The notes beneath the pieces are model-generated. The model had not been told where the DNA came from and ran no database searches. It saw nothing but the letters and a program-made list of their open reading frames with translations. A stretch of DNA of 64,000 nucleotides from Atherix ibis. Taxonomy: Eukaryota; Arthropoda; Insecta; Diptera; Athericidae. Both the position numbers and the translations under genes were made by a program. This document shows, one piece after another, positions 13,101 to 24,380 of the stretch (the first letter of the stretch is position 1; each line of letters opens with the position of its first letter). The stretch lies in the NCBI GenBank assembly GCA_958298945.1, contig OY282609.1, positions 31,903,212-31,967,211 on the forward strand, in the 5' to 3' direction.

Positions 13101-13600
13101 GTTGATAACATTTTAATATACAAAAAAAAATACTCACACGAATTAGTGCGTATCACAGATTTTTATCCAAAAATTATTCGTATTAAAAACGTGCTCCATG
13201 GAGCAGTGTGTATTCCTTCATCTTTTTCCACAGGAATCCAATGGGAATGAATGAACACTGAACGCAATCTACCTTTGAGGGTGTTTTTTTTTATGACGGA
13301 AAAATTTGCCAAATGACGTACACCTACACTTAACGATTGACATTTTTATTTTAGTTTTTAAACGTCCTTCTTAAAAATTGGTTTTTAAGATTTTTATAAG
13401 GTAAATGTTGTGTTAAAGGTAGTGAAGAGTTGCTGTTATAAAAGCAATAACATTTTGCCCAGTAGAAAAATTTTCTACATTTTTAGACAATTTTTAACTT
13501 TTTAGAAAATTTGCCACAAACACAAAATTTTTACAGCTAGAATTTTTCAAATTCTCTGATTTGAATAATACCACCAAAAAAATTAGTTTAAAATATAAAA
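10175..13600. other. Probable intron or intergenic DNA, no gene seen
   Basis: No conserved coding stretch was recognised. A run of fourteen C lies at 11739-11752. An ATG in a favourable context at 12731 is followed after 19 bases by GTAAGA, a possible untranslated or alternative first exon but unsupported otherwise. Confidence 0.4.
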
Positions 13601-16600
13601 AAAGTGAAGTTTTTACCGAAAATATTTTCGGAAAAAAACCCGAAATCTTTTTTGGAAATCAATGAAAAAAAAAGTGAACACTCAATCTGAAACACCATTT
13701 ATTTGACCAAAGAAAATATTTTGTTTTAAGGAAATTGAAAAATAAAAACAATTAAAGAAAAATATTTAAATTTTAATTAAAAAAAAAAAAACAATTTTAA
13801 ATTTTCATATTTCGATAACCGACAATGTTGAGAAAACGCTCACTATCTTGAAAATTGTTAAAACTGCAGTAATTTGTGTTAAAATTTTAGATTTTTTTGT
13901 GAGAATTGACAAAAAAAACTAGTTTTACAAACAAACAAAATTTGGGGAAAAATTTGAAATTGTTGATTTTATTCCATCAGCAAAAGTGAGTGAATACTCA
14001 ATGAAAACTGCAATAATTTAAGTTAAATCTTTGACATTTATTAGAAAATTGCAAAAAAAATCTAAAAATTTTTACGACAAGAATTTAAAAAATTTAATTA
14101 ATTTCCTAAAAAAAATAAGGAAATTAAATAGTCAAAATTTTTTAGTCAACAACTTCCGTCAAATGTGTTAAAAGTTGAAATTTTAAATTTGTTTAAAAAA
14201 TTTACCAAATGTAACCCGTAAAAAATATTCAAGAAAAAAATTGAAATTCGAAATTGTTCTTTTTTGCATACTATTAATGGTAGTGAGTAAACACTCAATT
14301 TAAAACTGCAATAATTTGAGTAAAATCTTTGACCTTTATTAGAAAATTGCAAAAGAAAATCTGAAATTTTTACGAAAAGAATATTAGGAAAAAACAATTT
14401 TAATTAAAAAAAAAATTAAGAAATTAAATAGCAAAAAATTTTATAGTTAACAAAATTGGAGCGAACAGTCACTTCGTGCAAATGTGTTAAAAGTGCAATA
14501 ATTTGTGTTTATAATTTAATTTTTTTTAAAAAATTTCAAATTAAAACTCGTGAAAAATATTTAAGAAAAAAATTGAAATTCAAAATTGTTCTTTTTTGCA
14601 TACCATTTATAGTGAGTAAACACTCAATTTAAAACTGCAATAATTTGAGTAAAATCTTTGACTTTTAAAAGCAAATTTAAAAAAAGAAAATATTCACTGA
14701 TGAAAAATTTTTACGGAAAGAATTTAAGAGAAAATATTTAATTTTACCAGAAAACCAAACTTTAAGTGTAAAATTTTTCTAGCCAAGAAAATTGAGATTC
14801 TTATTGTTAAAAACTGCAGTAATTTGTGTTAAAATTTCAATTGTTTTTTGGAATTCACAAAAAAACTAGTTTCCAAAAAAAATATTTTGGGCAAAAACTT
14901 GCAATTGTTGATTTTATTCTATCAGCAAAAGTGAGTGAATACTCAATGACAACCAATAATTTGAGTAAACTCTTTGACTTTTATTAGAAAATTGCAAAGA
15001 AAAAAATCTTTAATTTTTACGTAAACAATTAAAAATTTGATTAAAAAAAATAAGGAAATTAAATAGCAAAAATAGCTAACAAAAGTGAAGTAACACGTGT
15101 TAAAAGTGCAGTAATTTGAATTGAAATTTTAAATTTATTTAAGAAAAAAATTGAAATTCTAAATTGTTCTTTTTTGCATAACGTTAATAGTGAGTGAACA
15201 CTCAATAAAACTGCAATAATTTGAGTAAAGTCTTTGATATTTATAAGCAAATTTCAAAAAAAAATTATGTGTACGAAAAGAATTTATGCAAAAATATTTA
15301 ATTTTTATCAAAAATCCAAATTTTTATAGCCAATAAAATTAAGACTCTTGCAAAATTGTTAAAACTGCAGTTATTTGTATTGAAATTTTAGATTTTCTTT
15401 TTAAAAGTTTAGCAAAAAGGAGTGTTTTACAAAAACTATTTTGGAAAAAAATTTGAAATTCTAAATTTATCAGTTTCGGTTACCATTAATAGTGAGTAAA
15501 CACTCAATAAAACTGCAATAATTTGAGTAAAGCCTTTGACATTTATAAGCAAATGTCAAAAAAATATATATTCACAGATGAAAAATGTTTACGGAAAGAA
15601 TTTAAGCAAAAATATTTAATTTTTATCAAAAATCCAAATTTTTATAGCCAATAAAATTAAGATTCTTGCAAATTTGTTAAAACTGCAGTAATTTGTATTG
15701 AAATTTTAGATTTTCTTTTTAAAAGTTTAGCAACAAGGAGTGTTTTACAAAAACTATTTTAGAAAAAAATTTGAAATTCTAAATAAGTCAGTTTTGGTTA
15801 CCATTAATAGTGAGTAAACACTCAATAAAACTGCAATAATTTGAGTAAAGTCTTTGACATTTATAAGCAAATTTCAAAAAAAAATATATTCACAGATGAA
15901 AAATGTGTACGGAAAGAATTTATCCAAAAATATTTAATTTTTATCAAAAATCCAAATTTTTATAGCCAATAAAATTAAGACTCTTGCAAAATTGTTAAAA
16001 CTGCAGTTATTTGTGTTGAAATTTTAGATTTTCTTTTTAAAAGTTTAGCAAAACGGAGTGTTTTACAAAAACTATTTTAGAAAAAAATTTGAAATTCTAA
16101 ATTTATCAGTTTTGGTTACCATTAATAGTGACTGAAGACTCAATGAAACTGCAATAATTTGAGTGAAAAATGGTTTGATTTTAGAATATTTCAAAAAAAA
16201 TATCCACAATCGAACATTTTTGTCAAAATTCATTTAAGGGAAAGTATTTAATTTTAATCAAAAAACCTTATATTAAAAGCCAAATTTTTATAGCCAATAA
16301 AATTAAGATTCTTGCAAAATTGTAAAAACTGCAGTTATTTGTGTTGAAATTTTAGATTTTTTTTTTAAAGTTTAACAAAAAGGAGTGTTTTACAAAAACT
16401 ATTTTAGAAAAAAAATTCAAATTATAAATTTATCAGTTTTGGTTACCATAAATAGTGAGTGTAGACTCAATGAAACTGCAATAATTTGAGTAAACAATTG
16501 TTTCTTATTAGGAAATTTCAAAAAACAACTCCACAAACGAAAATTTTTGCCGAAATACATCTAAGCAAAAATATTGAATTTTTACCGAAAAACCAAATTG

Positions 16601-16980
16601 TAAATGTAAAATTTTTAAAGCCAACAAAATTGATATTCTTGCAAAATTGTTAAAACTGCAGTAATTTGTGTTGAAATTTTAGATTTCTTTTTAAAAGCAT
16701 AGCAAAAAAAGTTCGTTTACAAAAGCTATTTTAAGAAAACATTTAAAATTCTAAATTGTTCAGTCTTGGTTACAATTAATAGTGAGTGAAAACTCAATGA
16801 AACTACAATAATTTGAGTGAAAAATTGTTTTTAGAAAATTTCAAAAAAATATCCACAAACGAACATTTCAGTCGAAATGCATTTAAGGGATAGTATTTAA
16901 GTTTTAATTAAAAAACTAAATTTTAAAAGTTAAATTTTTATAGCAGAAAAATTTGAAATTTTATATTTTTATTTGAAAGT
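13600..16980. repeat. Satellite-like tandem array, units of about 300-330 bp
   Basis: About ten head-to-tail units are visible. The landmark GTGAG or a variant, before a short CACTCAAT-like phrase, falls at 13987, 14283, 14612, 14931, 15190, 15492, 15810, 16128, 16455 and 16782. The steps are 296, 329, 319, 259, 302, 318, 318, 327 and 327 bp. Each unit holds two related halves, one with ACTGCAATAATTTGAGT and one with ACTGCAGTAATTTGTGTT, so the unit is a diverged dimer. No coding potential. If the candidate first exon is right, the array is intronic. Confidence 0.88.
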
Positions 16981-17299
16981 TTAGGAAAAAGGTCTGTTGT
17001 AGTTTGCAATGAGAATATGAAAATTATTCCCAGGGTGTTGGAATAGGGATGAGGCAGGTAGAAGAATTGGGAATTTAAAGAACGTGACATTCAAAAGGAG
17101 TAATGGCCAGTGACGACCATACTCCAGAGAACTACTTAATTTGCTAGGCATGCTTGATGCTAGTTTTATGCGGTTCAAAGTTGTGAGCAAAGCGTTATTT
17201 TCACACCCACTATAACGAAAAAATTCATGCCTGAAGATTTAGGGGTAAATGGAGACACCCAAAGGTCTCCATAGGAGAGGAGCACAGAGAAGAAAGAAT

Positions 17300-18390
17300 A
17301 ACAGAAAAGTTAAATTTTGAAACTGCAGTAATTGCAGTAAAAATTTTACTTTTTTTTAAATTTAAAAAAAGCGACTAACGCCTAATTTTAAAACTGCAGT
17401 AATTTTTGCAAAATGTGGAAACTGCAGTAAATTTTCTTAATACAATCATTTTTGTTTCATGCAAAAAATTTCTTATTTCACAAAGCAAATTTTAATTTCA
17501 CGTTAAAAATATTATTTCGATATTCTCGCTTATAACTAACGCCCAATTTTAAGACTGCGGTAATTTTTGCAAAATGTGGAAACTGCGGTATATTTTCTAA
17601 AAACAATCAATTTTATTTTTTGCCAAGAATTTCATATTTCACAAAGCAAATTTTAATTTCACATTAAAAATATTATTTCGACATTCTCGCCTTTAACTAA
17701 CGCCTAATTTTTAGACTGCAGTAATTTTTGTTTTATGCAAAGAATTGCATATTTTACAAAGCAAATTTTAATTTCACATTAAAAATATTATTTCGATATT
17801 CACACTTTAATAAATGCCCAATTTTAAGACTGCGGTAATTTTTGCGAAAAATTAAAACTGCAGTAAAATTTCCTAAAACAATCATTTTGGTTTCATGCAA
17901 AAAATTTCATATTTTCCAAAGCAAATTTTAATTTCACATTAAAATTAATATTTCGATATTCTCGCCTTTAACTAAAGCCCAATTTTAAGACTGTGGTAAT
18001 TTTTGCAAAATGTGGAAACTGCGGTAAATTTTCTTAAAACAATCAATTTTATTTTCTGCCAAGAATTTCATATTTCACAAAGCAAATTTTAATTTCACAT
18101 TAAAAATATTATTTTGACATTCTCGCCTTTAACTAACGCCCAATTTTAAGCCTGCGATAAGTTTTGCAAAATGTGGAAACTGCAGTAAACTTTCTTAAGT
18201 TTGAGAAAAAGTGCGCAAATGAAAAGTTTTGTTACAGGAAAATTTTAGTTTTGGTACCCCAAAAAATTGAGCCTTTAACTCAAAATGAAAACTGCAATAA
18301 TTTCGGGTATATTTTTCGAAATAGGAAAAATTGCCCAGGAAAATAACTTTTGAGTCAAAAATTAAAACTGCAGTAATTTTAGTGAAAAAT
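17300..18390. repeat. Related tandem array, units of about 161 bp
   Basis: The landmark C[CT]CAATTTTAAGACTGC or a variant recurs at about 17391, 17542, 17703, 17817, 17978 and 18139. Steps are about 151, 161, 114, 161 and 161 bp. The phrase AAACTGCAGTAATTTT is shared with the larger array to the left, and 161 is half of its period. The array therefore looks like a monomeric relative of the 320-bp dimer. A non-repetitive segment of about 300 bp (16981-17300) separates the two. Confidence 0.85.
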
Positions 18391-18399
18391 TAAGAAAGT

Positions 18400-20229
18400 G
18401 TTTACTTTTTTTTATATAATTTTTGGTGAAAAATAAAAATTAGAAAAACATTCAATAAATTTAAAAAAAAAAAAAATTTGGTATAAAAATTTCAACCATT
18501 TTTAAATGCAAAATTTCACAAATTATCCTAAAAGGCAATTTTTTTTTTTTTTTGATCAAAATAAATAAAAAAAAAAACTCTTAAATTTCCTGACTTTTAA
18601 TAATGAGAAAGAAAAAAGAAAATTTAAATACACTCACTTCAAAAGTCTACCTTTTGATCAGGTATCATTAATGGAAACTTGTAGAAAATCTAAATAAAAT
18701 TGAAATTTTTACTTGAATCTATAAATAAAAAAAAACAAAAGGGAAAATTCCCAATTGGACTCGAAAAAAGGCAGGCTTCGTAAACTTTTCAAAAGCTGTG
18801 GCAGAGACCAACTCACACACAAGAAAAAAAACACAATAAACTGATTATGCCAAGAACGACAGTAGTTAAAAATGTGCAAGAAATATTTTCGGAAAATTCC
18901 AGGAGACTCATTGAGCTCTAATGTTTTTGGATTTTTTCACATGCCGTTCTTCGGAGAAGGGATTCTTGTAACCAGATTGCCAGGAACAAGGATGATAATT
19001 CAAAGTGCTTGTATTGCTAGGAGAATTTTCCTGTTATCCCAACTGAAATAGTGCCAACGAATGTACAATTCGATGCGGTAACACAGGCCGATCCGATTGT
19101 CCTATTTGAATAGGTAGATACGCATTTGGCAGAACAGGTACGCATTCGATTTCTAAATAGAGCCGCAGATGGAGTTGAGAGGTGATAAGATCTGAAAAAG
19201 CAAAGAAATCCTAACAGCAACAGCCGAACCAGACCGAACGGCAAAGGGATGTGATTCCAAGGGACTAAGGGATGATTCGATTGAGTTCGAGGGCGGCTGT
19301 TACTGGAGCCGTAATCGGTGAATAAATTACAAGATTATCGGCTCTGTATCAAGTTTGTCTGGGGGATTTCGAAATTGTGTTCTTGCCATAATAATTGTGT
19401 GCATCAGTCATAAATTTTCCTTCTATTCCTTCGTCGTTCCTATCTCGTATTAGGTTTTTTTCTAAGCTACACACACCCCCTCCCACCCGTCCCCATACAA
19501 TAGGGAATTCCCCATCCTTTGACGTACGTACTATTCCACGTATAAGCAGTCGTTAGATTATTGTTACGAGTATTATTTTTGGGGTTTCTCTTTGGGAGCA
19601 TTTACTATGATTTACTAACTGAAATGGTGTTAAAATGCATTCGAAATGAAATAAAAATAAATAAATTCAAGCAAAAGTGTTACACCTTAAAAGGTATAAG
19701 AATTCGACCAATTAAACAGGAATCGATTTTTGCTTAAAGTCTCTTCTCTTGGATAATTTGGAAGAATTTAAAGGGAAATATCGAAATTTGATTTGAGAAA
19801 TTTGCAGACAAGCCTGCTTGGCTATTTAAAATTATCCTTTCACAAAAACTTTTTTTCATGGGTAGTACTGGCTTGTATAGAATATAATCCTGAATAGGAT
19901 AAGATATGCCAAACGAGAGCTGAGAGGATTGAAATTCGTCGAAGGATTAAAATCTAATTTCCCTGGTGAGATAATTAAATTCGAAATCAATTTCCCAATC
20001 CTTGACGCCATCATAGGAAATAAATGGAATTTTTCAGTTTCGTTTGGTTTCGCTTACCTTAACCCCCCCCCCCCCTCCTTCCAATTCCTCTTCCCCTTCC
20101 CAGTACACAAAATTTATCAAATTTTCAGTAAACGTAGTTGTTATCAGTTTTTGCTATTATATTTGCCCAGAAATTTAGAAATTTTCCAATGAATCTATTT
20201 TATTAAGTTTGATTTTATTCTCTTTACAG
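18400..20229. other. Non-coding DNA left of the first supported exon
   Basis: Mostly AT-rich, with a C run at 20063-20075. It ends in a good splice acceptor (TTCTCTTTACAG at 20218-20229). One small minus-strand frame, 19017-19244, is listed separately. Confidence 0.5.
19017..19244 (-). CDS. Possible small secreted Cys-containing peptide (unproven ORF)
   Basis: This 75-residue minus-strand frame starts MPFGLVRLLLLGFLCFF, a short basic-hydrophobic N-terminus like a signal peptide. The mature part has cysteines at residues 37, 41, 54 and 60 and two Asn-X-Thr sites. The segment is less AT-rich than its surroundings. No family was recognised. A strong minus-strand acceptor pattern (TTTGCTTTTTCAG near 19195-19207) lies inside the frame, so an alternative reading is an exon that begins there. 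Chance cannot be excluded. Confidence 0.2.
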   Translation of the reverse strand: MPFGLVRLLLLGFLCFFRSYHLSTPSAALFRNRMRTCSAKCVSTYSNRTIGSACVTASNCTFVGTISVGITGKFS

Positions 20230-20417
20230 CAACACCATCACGATAAGCAACAATTACACCAGCAACAACTACAACTACACCAGCAGCAGCAGCAACAACA
20301 GCAGCAGCAACAGTCACTTTTGGCTGGTAGAATTCCGGTAGCAGCTATGACGGGACCAATTAAGCGAGGACTCCTGTGGCAGCAAAGGGATCGGCTATTC
20401 TCCAGGTGGAAGGAAAG
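20230..20417 (+). CDS. PH-domain protein, exon with Gln/His leader and PH start
   Basis: The exon follows an acceptor at 20228-20229 and ends at AAG GAA AG before a GTAACA donor, in phase 2. It encodes about 62 residues: a His/Gln-rich stretch including a run of eleven Gln, then a linker with an internal Met (20347), then GPIKRGLLWQQRDRLFSRWK. The last part is the first beta-strand region of a PH domain, which binds phosphoinositides or protein partners at membranes. The Gln run is encoded by mixed CAG/CAA codons. Upstream exons must exist unless the internal Met is used. The frame joins exactly to the exon at 25847. Confidence 0.85.
20233..20313. repeat. CAG/CAA (opa-type) repeat in coding exon
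   Basis: Glutamine and histidine codons dominate, with a near-uninterrupted CAG/CAA run at 20281-20312. It encodes a polyglutamine tract just N-terminal to the PH domain. Such tracts vary in length between individuals and are common in fly genes. Confidence 0.9.
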
Positions 20418-21052
20418 GTAACACTTCGGGCATAAGCCAGTCAATTTAAGAAAATATTAATTAATAATGAAATAATTTTTGATATTCCCTTCTGAGAAGT
20501 TGAAGGTAGTTTGCTGTACTCTACTATCTGTCCATTGGTTGGTGATGTAACTGTGATGTGACTTAGTTTGGGATGGTCTGGGCAGGTCTGGGATGGTCTG
20601 GGCTGGTCTGGTCTGGTCTCATTTTGTTCGGTCTTATTTGGTCTGTTCCAGGTTGACTCACTTCGACTGAGCCCAAGACTCTTGTATGACCGAACCCAGA
20701 CCAAATTTACTCTAGCACTTGGCTAGGATTTCATCTACAATGCGTATCCAGGCATAGTTAAATTTAATTCCAAATAAATTAATCAGATTTTAGCAAGTGT
20801 AATTAATTTGTTTATGCATAACCCAAACCCATCCCCTAATTAATATGTTGGATTTTAATACTTTTTCTGGATTTTTTTCCAATTATTTTGTTCAATTTTT
20901 GTTTGTTTTTGTATTTCAATTACAGAGTGTCCGTTTACTTGGAGATAATTTTTTTATTTAATTGCGGAAGGGCTTTGTTAAGTGGCCAATCTGGAGGCTA
21001 GGCCTTAATTTCTAGGATAGAAAGAACAGTTTTAATTAGACATTCACAGAGA
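20418..21052. other. Intron, with GGTCTG-type short repeats
   Basis: This is the first part of the 5.4-kb intron between PH exons. A degenerate hexamer-like repeat (variants of GGTCTG and GGATGGTCTG) lies at about 20570-20645. No gene was seen. Confidence 0.7.
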
Positions 21053-21054
21053 TA

Positions 21055-22283
21055 CCAGGTGTATAAGCTTAAATCCGCTGTTTTATAGTTTAAAAAAACC
21101 CAGGTTTTTTTCATAGAAAGCAAAAACAAATTTATTCAAAGTACTTGCCCTCGCTAGCTACACATTTTTCCCATCTCTCGGGCAATTTGTGGATACCACG
21201 CCAAAAAAATTCCTTCTCTTTCGAGGCAAACCACTCATCAAGCCATTTTCGGACGTCTTCGTAAGAATCGAAGTGCTGCTCAGCTAGCGCGTGGCTCATC
21301 GACAAAAACAGGTGGTAGTCCCAAGGGGCCTGAAGAATAACCGGGGTGGGGTAGCACCTCCCAGTTGAGTGTCTCCAAGTAGTTTTGGACCATTTTTGAC
21401 GTGTGCGATGGTGCGATGTCGTGGAGGAAAATCAGCTTTTCATGTCTTTATTGATAATCCGTCCTTTTTTTTACGCAGAGCACGGTGCAATTTGATTAGT
21501 TGTTGGTGGTAGCGGTGGGCATTGACAGTTTCACCAGGTTTCAACATCTCATAGTAGACGATAACCTGCTGATCCCACCAAACTCACAGCATCGTCTTCC
21601 GTCCGAAGCGATTTGTTCTTGGGGAAGATGTTGATGGTTGGCCGGGATCAACCCACAATTTTTTGCGTTTAGGATTCTCAAAATATATCCACTTTTCATC
21701 GTCTGTCATAATCCGATGCAGGAACGACTTTCTTTTTTGTCTGGCGAGCAAGATTTCGAATGTGTTTAGGCGTCGCTCTATCTGCCTATCGTTCAATTCA
21801 TGCGACACCCATTTTCCGATCTTTTCAATCTTCCCCATTGGCAAGCAGACGCATGGAAATGGCTGGTTGAGTAACACCCAATTGCTTCGGGAGCATTTTT
21901 TGCGATTGGATATCTTCTTCGTCCAAAAGAGCCTGCAATTGATTGTCCTCAACCTTCCTAGGCCGATTTTCACGCTTCTGGTGCCACAAGTCGAAATTGC
22001 CAATTTCGGCACATTGTTTCCGATAAAGCACTGTCACCATAGGCCTTCATAAGCATTCGATGCGATTCGGCAGCCGATTTCTTTAAATTGAAGCAGAAAA
22101 GCAGAGCTTCCCGCATATGCTCTTTTTCTGGTACAAAACTAGACATGATTACCAAAGGAAAAATGTATATTATTGTACGAAATTGTTGGCAATATGCACT
22201 GATTAATGTTGACAGATGTCAAACTCATAAAACAAAAGTATGGCGTCTATGACCAAACAGCGGATTTAAGCTTATACACCTGG
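21055..22283 (-). mobile_element. Mos1-like (mauritiana-type) mariner, full length, inactive
   Basis: A 1,229-bp element with TA on both sides (21053-21054 and 22284-22285) and inverted termini CCAGGTGTATAAGCTTAAAT. Minus-strand transposase starts at 22146 with MSSFVPEKEHMREALLFCF, closely recalling Mos1, and continues through WVSHELNDRQIERR and KWIYFENPKRKK to a C-terminus ending KLPERWEKCVASEGKYFE at about 21136. Several frameshifts break it: after CRNW near 22000, near 21585 and near 21465. The motif expected as HDNAPSH reads HDIAPSH, and the final SDYH region is damaged. It is inserted in the PH-gene intron in reverse orientation. A second copy lies at 26809-28035. Confidence 0.92.
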
Positions 22284-22285
22284 TA

Positions 22286-23181
22286 GAATATCTGAAAAGA
22301 TGGCCAAATCGAAAGTTAATCAATCATAATCACGAAAATTAAAGAAACTTCCTTTTTCGTCAATAAGGAACACAAATACTTCACACCTAAACCTACTCCT
22401 CCCCTTACCCCTCCAACCCTAATGAACATGCCAAAAAAAGAAGTTTTAGCGAAAAAAATTAAGTTTTTTTAAATTATTTTGAATTTTCAATAATAAAAAA
22501 AAATTTAATTGTTTTCAAAAATAACTTCCTTTATTTTATGATGCCTCCTTGAATATAGAAAATATTTGCTCAAAAAATTTTCATTTTTTTCTTTAAAACC
22601 TTTGACGAATTTTACTTATTTTTATTTGGAAAATATTTACAAATCTGCCCAAAATGTGAGTCTTCACATCAATTTTTAGACGCCAAAAAGTTGGAAATTT
22701 TCCATCGATTATTAACTTTTTTTAAAGCTACATAAAAAAATCATAATCCAGTAAAAACATTGTGCATTCAAACTTACAGTTTAATCTTAAAGAAGGACAC
22801 TTCTTAAAGAAGGAGCTACTAAAAGGATTCTCCTTTTAAGATATTTTAACGTTTTACATTTTCTCAATAACAACAACAAAAAAATTTATGGACATTTTCC
22901 GCCGAAATCAATTTGTATAAAAATTTTGATTTTTTTTAAACATTCTATTTTTTTAAATAATTCTACAATTTTTAATAAATTTTTTTACATATCGTAACTA
23001 TTTCCAAATTTATTATGTCCAAAAAAATGGAGTATTTTGCACCAAAAAAACGTGCTTTAAAAAATTACAAATTTTTGAAATTTCAATTTTTTACCCCAAA
23101 AACAAAATTTTTTTTTTTTTAAAACTTTCCATAAAAAGAAAATTAAAATTTTTTACCATCTTTAATCCATTTAGAGGAATA
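22286..23181. other. Intronic AT-rich DNA between transposons
   Basis: Long A and T runs; no gene, RNA or recognised repeat was seen. Confidence 0.6.
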
Positions 23182-23183
23182 TA

Positions 23184-24270
23184 CGAGGTCTATTCAAAAA
23201 GTATCGCGAATTTTCAATTTCCGAGGGTTACGTATATTCGATTTTCGATTTTTTGTGACGTTATGTTGGTACTCTTGTGTCTCACTTATGCCGATAAGTT
23301 CGGCCATTTTGAATGTTCAGTTAATTTTGATTGCACGTGTTTTTGCTGATCTTCGATTTTTGCCCATTCCAAAAAATGGATCAAAGAATCTGTATCAAAA
23401 TTTGTGTGAAAAACAACATTAACTGCGCGGACGCTGTAGCTTATGCTGAAGCTAACTTGGACCGAAACATCGTTTATCGGTGGTACAAAATGTTCTCAGA
23501 GGGCCGAGAATATTTAAACGACGAAAAGCGTGCCGGACGCCCGAGCAAGTCAATAATAGACGAACACATTGATAAAGTGAGGAAAATAGTAATTGGCCAA
23601 TCATCGAATCTCCGTTAGAGAAGTTGCTGAGGACTTACACATATCGATTGGCTCGAGCCATTCGATTTTTACCAATGATTTGGTCATGAGACGGGTCGCC
23701 GCGAAATTCGTACCAATAGACAAGTCTAACAGCTCCTTAGCAATGTTAATGCGATAAACAGTATCGCATTAACATTGCTAAGGAGCTGTTAGACTTGTCC
23801 GCGACGACCCAAATTTGCTCCAGAAGGTCATAACTTGTAACGAATCATGGGTTTATGATTATGACGTGGAAACCAAAGCTCAATTCGAAAAAAAAGCGCG
23901 CCGTGGAGCCAAGACCGAAAAAACGTGGAGCCAAGACCGAAAAAAGCGCCTGCAAGTTATGAGCAAGTTGCGTGAAGCAATCCGCCAGAAACGTCCGGAT
24001 TTGTGGAAGAACAAAAATTGGCTTTTGGCCAAAAACAACACACTTATAATGTCGCAGCTACCGTATTCCCCAGATCTGGCCCCCTGTGACTTTTTCTTGT
24101 TCCCGAAACTAAAGAACCCCATAAAAGGACGATGCTACGCTACGAGTGAGGAGATAAAGACGGCATCGAAGGAGGATCTAAACAAGATCACAAAAAATGA
24201 TTTTTTGAAGTGCTTCGAGGATTGGAAAAACCGTTGGCACAAATGTATAATATCTAGTGGGGATTAATTT
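23184..24270 (+). mobile_element. Mariner copy with 5' end and coding parts, 3' terminus missing
   Basis: It belongs to the same family as 3894-4779 and 8962-9709. It begins after TA with CGAGGTCTATTC. The transposase opens at 23377 (MDQRICIKICVKNN) and keeps the helix-turn-helix-like N-terminal part with YRWYKMFSEGREYLND. A frameshift lies near 23615. A 38-bp inverted duplication lies at 23719-23799. The block after KAQFEKKARR is deleted and a short segment is tandemly duplicated near 23905-23945. The HHDNAPAH region carrying the second catalytic Asp is missing. The end is intact: LAPCDFFLFPKLK to KWKNRWHKCIISSGD-like text and a stop at 24265-24267. No matching 3' inverted terminus was found downstream, so it is probably 3'-truncated. 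Confidence 0.85.
23719..23799. repeat. Perfect inverted duplication, 38-bp arms, 5-nt loop
   Basis: Arms 23719-23756 and 23762-23799 are exact reverse complements. The right arm is the normal transposase sequence (IAKELLDLVRDD region) and the left arm is its inverted copy, so the event happened after the mariner inserted or in its parent. Confidence 0.93.
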
Positions 24271-24326
24271 GAAGGGGACAAAATAGATATTCATAAATAA
24301 ATAAATAAGTTTTGAAAAAACACAAT

Positions 24327-24380
24327 AGGAATTTTATTATTGTAATTTTTATTAGGAATTTTATTATTGTAATTTTTATT
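24327..24380. repeat. Two-copy 27-bp tandem duplication
   Basis: AGGAATTTTATTATTGTAAT begins at 24327 and again at 24354. It lies just beyond the truncated mariner. Confidence 0.85.

Noticed and set aside
13600..18390. Possible mitochondrial insertion because of extreme AT content
   Set aside because: No mitochondrial gene or tRNA was recognised and the sequence is a tandem repeat.
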